A stretch of 5,926 nucleotides of DNA from Clostridia bacterium (GCA_017964105.1 JAGCSP010000019.1:1-5926); one strand, 5' to 3'. Numbered from the stretch's first letter, positions 1 through 5,505 are shown. A program made the numbers and translations. Notes: generated by a model from the letters alone, not told the origin.

Positions 1-397
1 CAGTGGTTTTACAAGCTTTTTGCCATGGCACAATACTACTATGGTGTTCCATAATAGATAGCACAACTTCGTCGCCAGCATGCAAATTATCTAACCCAAA
101 ACTATATGCCACTAGGTTTGATGCTTCGGTTGCATTTTTTGTAAATACAATTTCGTTGGTGTTTTTGGCATTCAAAAATTTTGCTACCGCGTGTCTGCAA
201 TCTTCATACACCTTGGTGGCGGTTACGGCCAAATCGTATGCACCACGATTTGTGTTTGCATTATATTTGTTATAAAAAACCCTAGAGCTTGCAATCACAT
301 TTTTTGGTTTTTGTGATGTGGCAGCACTATCTAAGTATGCATTATTAGATTTTGCAATTAGTGGAAAGTATTCTCTCCATGCGCTATCAATTTTCAT
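1..397 (-). CDS. sufS: SufS-type cysteine desulfurase, N-terminal part (runs off the left edge)
   Basis: A PLP-dependent group II cysteine desulfurase, which removes sulfur from L-cysteine (leaving alanine) and carries it as a persulfide for the SufBCD scaffold in the cytoplasm. The first 132 codons are visible. They contain YLDSAATSQKP (residues 21-31), RGAYDLA (51-57), EIVFTKNATEASN (82-94, phosphate-binding region of PLP) and EHHSSIVPWQ (117-126), where His118 aligns with the PLP-stacking His123 of E. coli SufS. The PLP lysine and the catalytic cysteine lie outside the window. The ATG at 397-395 is preceded by AAGGA (410-406) with 8 bases of spacing, and the gene overlaps the end of sufD by 11 bases, which indicates cotranscription. 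One oddity is that the usual HRG motif reads NRG (Asn50). Family assignment is secure; SufS rather than the paralog CsdA follows from the operon. Confidence 0.95.
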   Translation of the reverse strand, partial: MKIDSAWREYFPLIAKSNNAYLDSAATSQKPKNVIASSRVFYNKYNANTNRGAYDLAVTATKVYEDCRHAVAKFLNAKNTNEIVFTKNATEASNLVAYSFGLDNLHAGDEVVLSIMEHHSSIVPWQKACKTT

Positions 398-1397
398 AAT
401 TTAGTTCCTTGAGTGTTTGTTTTAAAATTTCCGTGGTAGGAAATACAGGTGGAATAAGAGAAATAATATTTTGGAATCCTGCATTTACCACTAGCATTAT
501 TGCTTCTTGCTTGGTTAGTCCTCTTGACATTAAGTAGAATAACACTTTATCGTCTACTTTGCCTACGCTTGTGGCATGCTTGCCATTTACATCTTCTTCA
601 TCGCAAAGTATATTTGGCATTGCAATGGAGTGGGCAGTGTTGCTTAACATCAAGCATTCTTCTGTTTCGTCGCCTACAGATTTTGTGCACCCTTTGTGTA
701 AGTTGATAGTGCCCTTGAAATGTTTGTCTGCACTGTCTTGCAATGCACCAATAACTTTCATTATGGCGTTTGAATTTTTACCATACACATCCATGTGAAA
801 ATTTAAATCAAGTTTGTTGTCATCTTTACCAAGATAAATAGAATACAAATTGTTTGTACTATTTTCGCCATTTAAATTTGCGTGATAATTTGCAACAGAT
901 GTTTTACTTCCAAAATTTATAAAATAAGTGTTAAGTTTCGCAAAATCACTCAAATTTACATCAAATTGCATAAAATTTGTGCTATTTTTATCAAAATTAC
1001 ATAAAAACATTAAATTTACATGTGCGTTTTTGCACACATCAATTTTGCATGCACTAAAATTAAAGTTGCTATTTTTTACATTGATTAAAATATTTGTGTT
1101 TACATTTTCACTCACGGTAATGTAAGTGTTGTATGTTGCGTTTTCATTATCAAAATCAAAAGTGACTAATTTGTTTGAGCTATCTAGTATGGTGTAGCAA
1201 TGTGCAAATTTTAATTTGTCATCAAATGTTTGGCCAAGTGTGTTTGCATATTTCACATTGCTTTTGCCAGTTGGTACAAGTGCGGTTTGTGGTGCATATT
1301 GAACTGCACCCATGTTTATTAATTCATCTGCAACCGCAAAGCTATTTATGCCATAATTTATGCTTGTACGAATAGGGGTAGGGTTTACATATTTCAT
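387..1397 (-). CDS. sufD: Fe-S cluster assembly protein SufD (short form)
   Basis: SufD pairs with SufB and two SufC to form the SufBC2D scaffold on which nascent Fe-S clusters are built. The protein has 336 aa. The C-terminal half carries the family signature: FKGTINLHKGC (227-237), SVGDETEECLMLS (240-252), CDEEDVNGKHATSVGKVDD (265-283) and LFYLMSRGLTKQEA (286-299). His274 aligns with the conserved SufD histidine (His360 in E. coli) proposed to act at the SufB-SufD interface. The N-terminal and central part is diverged and rich in Asn and Lys, consistent with a beta-helix of low conservation. It is shorter than typical SufD (about 420-440 aa). The ATG overlaps the sufB stop by one base (TAATG) and has a strong AGGAGGT site. 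It ends with two adjacent in-frame stops, TGA TAG, inside the beginning of sufS. Confidence 0.93.
   Translation of the reverse strand: MKYVNPTPIRTSINYGINSFAVADELINMGAVQYAPQTALVPTGKSNVKYANTLGQTFDDKLKFAHCYTILDSSNKLVTFDFDNENATYNTYITVSENVNTNILINVKNSNFNFSACKIDVCKNAHVNLMFLCNFDKNSTNFMQFDVNLSDFAKLNTYFINFGSKTSVANYHANLNGENSTNNLYSIYLGKDDNKLDLNFHMDVYGKNSNAIMKVIGALQDSADKHFKGTINLHKGCTKSVGDETEECLMLSNTAHSIAMPNILCDEEDVNGKHATSVGKVDDKVLFYLMSRGLTKQEAIMLVVNAGFQNIISLIPPVFPTTEILKQTLKELNYEN
406..410 (-). promoter_or_regulatory. Ribosome binding site of sufS
   Basis: AAGGA on the minus strand, 8 bases before the ATG at 397-395 and lying inside the last codons of sufD. It fixes the sufS start and shows that sufS can be initiated independently while sufD is still being translated. 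Confidence 0.7.
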
Positions 1398-2797
1398 TAG
1401 CCTATACCTCCTACAAGTTCGAGATTAATTAATCTATTCATTTCCACAGCATATTCCATTGGCAATTCTTTTGATATAGGGTTTGCAAAGCCGCGAACAA
1501 TTAGTGCTACTGCATCTTCACGCGTAAGGCCACGTGACATTAGATAGAAAATTGCTTTTTCACTAATTTTGCCAACTTTTGCCTCATGTGAAAATTGCAC
1601 GTCAGCTGTGCCTACGTCGTTTACGGGAATAGTATCACTACGTGATATGTCGTCTAGCATCAATCCGTCGCAAGATACAGAGCATGATGAATGGGCAGCA
1701 TTTGGCATGATGCGCACTAACCCGCGATATGTGGAAATGCCACCATTTTTTGAAATACTCTTTGCACTAACAATGCTTTTTGTGTGTGGGGCAGCATGAA
1801 CCACCTTAAAACCTGTGTCTAGGTTTTGAGTGGCACCCGCAAAAGAAATTCCTGTGTATTCGGTGCGAGCATTTTCGCCGGATAAAATACTCATAGGATA
1901 AAGCATTGAAATGTGACTACCAAAACTACCAGAGACCCAAATCATATTTGCGTCTTTACCCACAATAGCTTTTTTGGTGTTTAGGTTCATCATATTTTTT
2001 GCCCAGTTTTCTATTGTGGAATATCTAAGAGTTGCACCATCCATCACAAATAATTCCACGCATCCTGCATGCAAATTTATTTTGCTATATTTTGGTGCGC
2101 TACAACCTTCGATAAAGTGTAAACTTGCACCTTCTTCCACAATGATAAGGGTGTGTTCAAATTGTCCACTCTCTGGGGAGTTTAATCTAAAATATGATTG
2201 CAAAGGTTGGTCTAGTTTTACCCCCTTTGGCACATATACAAAACTACCACCACTAAATACTGCATAGTGTAGGGCAATAAACTTGTGTTCGGAAAGCGGT
2301 GTGCATTTGGAAAAATATTTTTTTACCAAATCAGGATATTCGCGGATGGCGCTATCAAAGTCAGTGTATATTACACCTTTTTTGATTAGTTCATCTTTAA
2401 TTGAGTGGTACACAACTTCGCTGTCGTATTGTGCGCCAACACCCGCCAAATATTCTCGCTCCGCCTTAGGAATGCCAAGTTTATCAAATGTTTGCTTGAT
2501 ATTTTCTGGCACATCATCCCAAGATGTTTGTTTTTTTGCTCTTGGGCGAACATAAGTGGATATTTCGTTCATATTAAGTTCACTTAAATCTGGTCCCCAT
2601 GTGGGCATTGGTAATTTTTCATATATTTGCAATGCTTTTAGGCGTAAATCTAGCACCCATTGTGGCTCATTTTTTTGTTTGGATATTTCGCGCACAATGT
2701 TTTCATCTATTCCTGCCGTCATTTTAAATTCAAAATTGTCTGCGTCCACAAAGTCAAACCAAGCAGTGTTTATATCATCTACTTTTGTTTTATTCAT
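1397..2797 (-). CDS. sufB: Fe-S cluster assembly scaffold protein SufB
   Basis: SufB is the main scaffold subunit of the SufBC2D complex; it accepts persulfide sulfur and builds the cluster at its interface with SufD. The protein has 466 aa, the usual length for Gram-positive SufB. Visible signatures are the N-terminal WGPDLSELN (67-75), AGVGAQYDSEVVYHSIK (118-134), SGGSFVYVPKGV (182-193), a beta-helix core with TEYTGISFAGATQNLDTG (312-329), then SVSCDGLMLDD (373-383) and FSHEAKVGKIS (402-412), and a C-terminal FYLMSRGLTREDAVALIVRGF (417-437). Cys376 aligns with the essential Cys405 of E. coli SufB, and His404-Glu405 with its His433-Glu434 pair. The start is the ATG overlapping the sufC stop by one base (TAATG), with AAAGG at 2808-2804. 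No insertion or intein interrupts the frame. Confidence 0.98.
   Translation of the reverse strand: MNKTKVDDINTAWFDFVDADNFEFKMTAGIDENIVREISKQKNEPQWVLDLRLKALQIYEKLPMPTWGPDLSELNMNEISTYVRPRAKKQTSWDDVPENIKQTFDKLGIPKAEREYLAGVGAQYDSEVVYHSIKDELIKKGVIYTDFDSAIREYPDLVKKYFSKCTPLSEHKFIALHYAVFSGGSFVYVPKGVKLDQPLQSYFRLNSPESGQFEHTLIIVEEGASLHFIEGCSAPKYSKINLHAGCVELFVMDGATLRYSTIENWAKNMMNLNTKKAIVGKDANMIWVSGSFGSHISMLYPMSILSGENARTEYTGISFAGATQNLDTGFKVVHAAPHTKSIVSAKSISKNGGISTYRGLVRIMPNAAHSSCSVSCDGLMLDDISRSDTIPVNDVGTADVQFSHEAKVGKISEKAIFYLMSRGLTREDAVALIVRGFANPISKELPMEYAVEMNRLINLELVGGIG
1406..1412 (-). promoter_or_regulatory. Strong ribosome binding site of sufD inside sufB
   Basis: AGGAGGT on the minus strand, 8 bases before the sufD ATG at 1397-1395. 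The same bases encode part of the C-terminal Val-Gly-Gly of SufB, so the sufB tail is also the initiation signal of sufD. With the TAATG junction this suggests translational coupling that helps keep SufB and SufD near equal amounts. Confidence 0.85.
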
Positions 2798-3543
2798 TAT
2801 TTACCTTTTTTGATATATTTGTCGTATCCGTTTTCTTCTATTTCTTTTGCAAGAGTGCCATTGCCTGTGTGTACGATCTTGCCATTTACTAGCACATGTA
2901 CATAGTCTACATTTAATTTTTTCAATATCTTGGTGGAGTGGGTGATAATTAACACCGCATTGCTAGCGTTTTTGTACATGGCAATACCCTTTGATACCGT
3001 TTTTATTGCATCCACGTCTAGCCCAGAATCTGTTTCGTCAAGGATTACTAATTTAGGATTTAATTCTAACATTTGTAATATTTCATTTTTCTTCTTTTCA
3101 CCACCACTAAATCCAACATTTAAATCACGCGACACAAGTTCGCTATTCATATTTAAGTTTTTTACATTTTTATCTAATTCTTTTTTTAGGTCGCCTAAAT
3201 AAACGCTTTTGCCAGTTACTTTTTGTTTAATGGTTTTCACAAAATTCATTACACTAATACCAGGAATTTCTTCTGGCGATTGAAAAGACATAAAAATACC
3301 TTTGCGTGCAATTTCATCTGTTTGTAGATTTGTGATATCTTGGCCATCAAATTTTATTGTGCCCTTTGTTTTTAAATAACTTGGGTTGCCAAGAATTACA
3401 TTTGCAAGTGTACTTTTGCCAGCGCCATTTGGTCCCATAATCACATGTGTTTCGCCAGGACAAATAGAAAGATTAAGGCCATGTAATATGGTCTTTTCAT
3501 CTGCAGTTGCATGTAAATTTTTTACCTCGAGTAATGTTTTCAT
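2797..3543 (-). CDS. sufC: Fe-S cluster assembly ATPase SufC
   Basis: SufC is a soluble ABC-type ATPase. Two copies bind SufB and SufD, and ATP-driven dimerisation opens the scaffold for cluster assembly. The protein has 248 aa, a normal SufC length, and all nucleotide-binding motifs are intact: Walker A GPNGAGKST (37-45, Lys43), Q-loop FQSPEEIPG (87-95, Gln88), ABC signature FSGGEKKKNEILQM (145-158), Walker B LVILDE (165-170, Glu170 catalytic), D-loop SGLD (173-176) and switch His202 in IITHS. The FQSPEEIPG and EKKKNEILQM stretches separate SufC from transporter ATPases. There are no membrane segments. It is the first gene of the sufCBDS transcript, preceded by its own promoter and operator. 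The RBS AGGAA at 3558-3554 has a longish 10-base spacing. Confidence 0.98.
   Translation of the reverse strand: MKTLLEVKNLHATADEKTILHGLNLSICPGETHVIMGPNGAGKSTLANVILGNPSYLKTKGTIKFDGQDITNLQTDEIARKGIFMSFQSPEEIPGISVMNFVKTIKQKVTGKSVYLGDLKKELDKNVKNLNMNSELVSRDLNVGFSGGEKKKNEILQMLELNPKLVILDETDSGLDVDAIKTVSKGIAMYKNASNAVLIITHSTKILKKLNVDYVHVLVNGKIVHTGNGTLAKEIEENGYDKYIKKGK
2804..2808 (-). promoter_or_regulatory. Ribosome binding site of sufB
   Basis: AAAGG on the minus strand, 6 bases before the sufB ATG at 2797-2795. It lies in the last lysine-glycine codons of sufC and supports the one-base overlapping start. Confidence 0.65.
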
Positions 3544-3552
3544 ATTTATATT

Positions 3553-3566
3553 ATTCCTAATTCCTA
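3553..3566 (-). promoter_or_regulatory. sufC leader: tandem 7-base repeat containing the RBS
   Basis: The plus strand shows ATTCCTA twice in a row (3553-3559 and 3560-3566), which reads TAGGAAT twice on the coding strand. The copy nearer the gene supplies AGGAA 10 bases before the sufC ATG. The distal copy overlaps one arm of the adjacent palindromic operator. Function beyond ribosome binding is not evident. Confidence 0.5.
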
Positions 3567-3579
3567 GTATTTTACTAGG
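3563..3579. promoter_or_regulatory. Candidate Rrf2/IscR operator of the suf operon
   Basis: A perfect inverted repeat with arms CCTAGTA and TACTAGG separated by TTT. It begins 3 bases downstream of the sufC -10 box, so it covers the expected transcription start, a classic repressor position. The geometry (arms around a three-base A/T centre) matches the E. coli IscR type 1 consensus, and 5 of 7 bases per arm are compatible with it; the outer bases are not. That the neighbouring Rrf2-type protein binds here is an inference. Confidence 0.65.
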
Positions 3580-3582
3580 TTT

Positions 3583-3610
3583 ATTATAACATAATATAAT
3601 TATTTTGCAA
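3583..3610 (-). promoter_or_regulatory. Promoter of the sufCBDS operon
   Basis: On the minus strand, -35 TTGCAA (3610-3605, 4 of 6 consensus) and -10 TATAAT (3588-3583, perfect) are separated by 16 bases. It lies between the terminator after the regulator gene and the sufC start, giving the suf genes their own start of transcription. Confidence 0.7.
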
Positions 3611-3618
3611 GTAAAATT

Positions 3619-3650
3619 AAATAAAAAGAGTGCAAATATATTGCACCTTT
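3619..3650 (-). terminator. Rho-independent terminator after the rrf2 gene
   Basis: Hairpin with arms GTGCAA and TTGCAC (plus-strand 3630-3635 and 3641-3646) and a 5-base loop, followed on the minus strand by a short T-rich run (TCTTTTTATTT). It starts only a few bases after the regulator's stop codon. The A/T-rich flanks on both sides mean it could also stop transcription on the plus strand. The stem is only 6 bp, so termination may be partial. Confidence 0.65.
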
Positions 3651-4054
3651 TATTTTACATTATTTGTAATTACATCTTTTAGGGTAGTGTTGGTCAAAAA
3701 TTCGTTTACTATTTTATCAAGTTTTCCCCACACATTTATTGTCATACAACTAGCAGCTTTTTCGCATTTGCCGTCTATACAAGTTACTGTTTGTAATTTG
3801 CCTTCGGTAGCAGTAAGAATATCACCCACACTAATATTTTGTGCCGGGCGAGATAATGTGTAGCCACCAGCAATGCCCCTGTGACTTGTGACAAGTTTTG
3901 CTTTTACTAGCATTTGCATAATTTGCTCTAAGTATTTTTGTGATATGTTTTGGCGTGTGGCAAGTTCGTTTACTGCTACATTACCTTTGCTTTCATTTAC
4001 TGCTATATCAGCCATTATTCTCATGGCGTATGTGCCTTTAGTGGAAATTTTCAT
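3650..4054 (-). CDS. Rrf2/IscR-type Fe-S-sensing transcriptional regulator
   Basis: A 134-aa Rrf2-family regulator. Residues 1-70 form the winged helix-turn-helix, with the typical opening MKISTKGTYAMRIMADIA, the recognition region NISQKYLEQIMQML (36-49) and the wing HRGIAGGYTLSRP (58-70). Cys92, Cys97 and Cys103 (spacing C-x4-C-x5-C) match the three cysteine ligands that hold a [2Fe-2S] cluster in IscR (Cys92, 98 and 104 in E. coli). This makes an Fe-S sensor far more likely than a CymR- or NsrR-type role. It lies directly upstream of sufCBDS on the same strand and probably controls that operon. The start is supported by AGGAG five bases upstream. An iscR or sufR name would fit but is not proven. 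Confidence 0.95.
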   Translation of the reverse strand: MKISTKGTYAMRIMADIAVNESKGNVAVNELATRQNISQKYLEQIMQMLVKAKLVTSHRGIAGGYTLSRPAQNISVGDILTATEGKLQTVTCIDGKCEKAASCMTINVWGKLDKIVNEFLTNTTLKDVITNNVK

Positions 4055-4059
4055 AAGTT

Positions 4060-4064
4060 CTCCT
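4060..4064 (-). promoter_or_regulatory. Ribosome binding site of the rrf2 regulator
   Basis: AGGAG on the minus strand, 5 bases before the ATG at 4054-4052. It confirms the chosen start, which also matches the canonical MKIS N-terminus of the family. Confidence 0.75.
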
Positions 4065-4069
4065 AAAAT

Positions 4070-4088
4070 TCATACCATAATTGTATGA
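4070..4088. promoter_or_regulatory. Inverted repeat over the rrf2 -10 box (possible autoregulatory operator)
   Basis: Arms TCATAC and GTATGA (6 bp, perfect) around a 7-base centre. It overlaps the -10 box of the rrf2 promoter. Position fits a repressor site, but the sequence and spacing differ from the suf palindrome at 3563-3579, so a common binding protein is not obvious. Confidence 0.4.
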
Positions 4089-4108
4089 TTTAATTAAATG
4101 CTTGTCAA
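4080..4108 (-). promoter_or_regulatory. Promoter of the rrf2 regulator
   Basis: On the minus strand, -35 TTGACA (4108-4103, perfect) and -10 TACAAT (4085-4080, 5 of 6) have the ideal 17-base spacing. The spacer contains a 12-bp A/T palindrome (4088-4099). It drives the regulator gene, with a leader of roughly 20 bases. Confidence 0.8.
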
Positions 4109-4146
4109 ATTATTTTGAATAAAGAGAAATTGGTTATCATAATAAA

Positions 4147-4175
4147 TTGATATTTATAATTTGATTTGATACAAT
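4147..4175 (+). promoter_or_regulatory. Promoter of the phosphatase-membrane protein unit
   Basis: -35 TTGATA (4147-4152, 5 of 6) and -10 TACAAT (4170-4175, 5 of 6) with 17 bases between them, about 20 bases before a good AAGGA ribosome binding site (4190-4194). It is divergent from the rrf2 promoter, about 40 bases away, so the two units may affect each other. Confidence 0.7.
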
Positions 4176-4201
4176 AAAATTAAGATAAAAAGGAAAGAAA
4201 A

Positions 4202-4750
4202 ATGCTAAGGATTATTTTTGTTCGCCATGCAGAAAGTGCGGGAGATAAATTAACACGCAGAGGTAAAAGACAAGCAAAAAGTGTATGCAGTGATTTGTGG
4301 TATGAAAATATTGCAAAAGTATATGTGTCACCACTAAATAGGACAACTACCACTGCAAAAATTATTGCAAAAAAATTATGCTTGGAAAATGTTGTGTATG
4401 ACGAGCGCATTGCTGAGCGTGATACGGACAAAAGCAAACTCACCGCAAAGCAAGTGGCAGAGTATGATGCCAATTACTTAAATCCAGAATATTCACACAC
4501 AAAGCCAGAGGGGTGCAAAAACTTTCTTAGTAGAATATTTTCGTTTTTGGATGATATAATCAAAGCGAATGATGATGGTACAGACAAAAGCATTTTGATA
4601 GTTGGACATAGTAGCCTAAGTTATGCCATGTATGCATACTTTGGTGGTGTACAAAAAGGTAAAAATTTGATGTGGACACGTGTGGGAAATGCAAGTAAAT
4701 TATGTTTCCAAAATGTGTCAAAGGAGAGTAAAAATGCAAAAAAATGCTAA
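4202..4750 (+). CDS. Histidine phosphatase family protein (phosphoglycerate mutase-like)
   Basis: A 182-aa member of the histidine phosphatase superfamily (branch 1), which removes phosphate through a phospho-histidine intermediate. The N-terminal motif is RHAE (8-11, nucleophile His9; Ala where Gly is more common), followed by LTRRGKRQA (17-25, the LTxxGxxQA helix) and SPLNRTTTTA (43-52, Arg47 phosphate-binding). The probable acid is Glu68 or Glu72 in DERIAERD, PEG is at 102-104, and the second catalytic histidine is His136 in VGHSS (134-138). All core residues are present, so the enzyme should be active, but the substrate cannot be read from sequence. No signal peptide is seen, so it is probably cytoplasmic. 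AAGGA precedes the start by 7 bases. The 3' end overlaps the next gene by 17 bases. Confidence 0.92.
   Translation: MLRIIFVRHAESAGDKLTRRGKRQAKSVCSDLWYENIAKVYVSPLNRTTTTAKIIAKKLCLENVVYDERIAERDTDKSKLTAKQVAEYDANYLNPEYSHTKPEGCKNFLSRIFSFLDDIIKANDDGTDKSILIVGHSSLSYAMYAYFGGVQKGKNLMWTRVGNASKLCFQNVSKESKNAKKC
4721..4726 (+). promoter_or_regulatory. Ribosome binding site deciding the membrane protein start
   Basis: AAGGAG, 7 bases before the ATG at 4734. It lies inside the phosphatase coding sequence and favours this start over the in-frame ATG at 4680, which has no such site and would add 18 polar residues. Confidence 0.8.
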
Positions 4751-5417
4751 AATATCACTCATTTTTAATGTAATTATTGCAGTTTTCGTGCTTTTTGCAA
4801 CAATTGCAATGTATACCAGTTTAGAGTTCATGGGACACACAACCCTGCTCACAGATGAAGGTGTAAGAATGCTACAATTTTACACTGTGCAATCAAATTT
4901 ATTTATGGGAATTATGGCAGTAGTGTATGCTGTGTATGATGTACTGTTGATTAAAAACAGAATTAATCAAATTCCAGGAGTTGTAAGTTTGTTAAAATTA
5001 ATGTTTACAGTTGGAGTGAGCGTAACACTACTTACAGTTGTTTTTTACCTAACACCAATTACAGGCAGCAATGCTGCTGCATTATATATGAATAGTAATT
5101 TATTTTTCCACACGCTAGTGCCAATTCTTGCAATAATAACATTCTTATGTTTTGAAAAAACAAAGAGTATTAAACTTAGATATGTATCATTGTGTCTAAT
5201 TCCTACAATACTATATGGCGTGTATTATGCAATAAACGCATTTACACATGTGGTTGATGGTAAAGTCCCATACAAATACGATTGGTATTTATTTGCACAA
5301 GGTGGGGTAGGCATGACAATTGCAGTATTTGCAATGATGCTAACCTTTACATATCTTTTGAGTGTTGTATTATGGAAATTGAATAGAATTAAATTAAAAG
5401 ACGAACAGAGTAAATAA
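4734..5417 (+). CDS. Six-pass membrane protein, Pr6Pr-like
   Basis: A 227-aa integral membrane protein of unknown biochemical role. Six hydrophobic segments can be seen at about residues 8-28, 54-73, 85-108, 122-141, 150-170 and 191-214. The pattern QFYTVQSNLFMG (48-59) after the first loop, FFHTLVPILA (124-133) and a later PYKYDWYLF (179-187) resembles the Pr6Pr family of bacterial membrane proteins (FAR-17a/AIG1-like fold). The match is from remembered motifs, so the family name is likely but not certain. The start is chosen at 4734 because of AAGGAG seven bases upstream. It overlaps the phosphatase by 17 bases, which implies coupled translation. The tail (KLNRIKLKDEQSK) is charged and probably cytoplasmic. 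A terminator follows immediately. Confidence 0.75.
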   Translation: MQKNAKISLIFNVIIAVFVLFATIAMYTSLEFMGHTTLLTDEGVRMLQFYTVQSNLFMGIMAVVYAVYDVLLIKNRINQIPGVVSLLKLMFTVGVSVTLLTVVFYLTPITGSNAAALYMNSNLFFHTLVPILAIITFLCFEKTKSIKLRYVSLCLIPTILYGVYYAINAFTHVVDGKVPYKYDWYLFAQGGVGMTIAVFAMMLTFTYLLSVVLWKLNRIKLKDEQSK

Positions 5418-5432
5418 TGCTCTGTTTTTTTT
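5404..5432 (+). terminator. Rho-independent terminator after the membrane protein gene
   Basis: Perfect 7-bp stem AACAGAG / CTCTGTT (5404-5410 and 5420-5426) with a 9-base loop, running into eight T residues (5425-5432). The left arm is formed by the last sense codons and the stop codon TAA lies in the loop, a compact layout. It closes the unit that begins at 4202. Confidence 0.9.
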
Positions 5433-5459
5433 GTGCGATTTCACCAATTACTTATTTGT

Positions 5460-5488
5460 TTGACGGATATAGTATATTATGATATACT
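5460..5488 (+). promoter_or_regulatory. Promoter of the right-hand unknown gene
   Basis: -35 TTGACG (5460-5465, 5 of 6) and -10 TATACT (5483-5488, 5 of 6) spaced by exactly 17 bases. It sits between the preceding terminator and the ORF at 5520, giving this gene independent transcription with a leader of about 25 bases. Confidence 0.8.
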
Positions 5489-5490
5489 AT
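5469..5490. promoter_or_regulatory. Perfect inverted repeat in the promoter (candidate operator)
   Basis: Arms ATAGTATA and TATACTAT (8 bp each, no mismatch) around a 6-base centre TTATGA. It covers the spacer and the whole -10 box of the 5460-5488 promoter, the place where a dimeric repressor would block RNA polymerase. No regulator gene is visible nearby. A/T-only palindromes arise by chance more often, which limits confidence. Confidence 0.5.
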
Positions 5491-5505
5491 TTTAGTATTA
5501 GTAGT

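Noticed and set aside
387..389. Possible TGA reassignment to tryptophan
   Set aside because: Tryptophan codons in the window genes are TGG, the TGA ends sufD at the expected place, and it is followed at once by TAG.
900..1100. A/T-rich repeated AAATTT-type words in the middle of sufD, suggesting a repeat array or CRISPR
   Set aside because: The words are irregularly spaced, have no constant repeat length and are explained by Asn, Lys and Phe codons in an A/T-rich genome.
3..2905. Many plus-strand open frames of 60-97 codons opposite the suf genes
   Set aside because: They lie antisense to conserved suf genes, their translations look like random Ser/Leu/Phe-rich sequence, and none has a family motif.
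3544..3649. A T-box or other structured leader before sufC
   Set aside because: The space between the start of transcription and the sufC ATG is only about 30 bases, too short for a structured leader, and the palindrome there fits an operator better.
4055..4201. A riboswitch or small RNA in the divergent intergenic region
   Set aside because: The 147 bases are accounted for by two divergent promoters and ribosome binding sites; no conserved aptamer or strong long stem was seen.
4180..4473. A minus-strand frame of 97 codons opposite the phosphatase gene
   Set aside because: It overlaps conserved phosphatase motifs on the other strand and has no recognisable domain; it is a shadow frame.
4680..4733. 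A longer start for the membrane protein at the in-frame ATG at 4680
   Set aside because: It adds 18 polar residues translated from inside the phosphatase gene and has no ribosome binding site, while the ATG at 4734 has AAGGAG at ideal spacing and leads directly into the first membrane segment.
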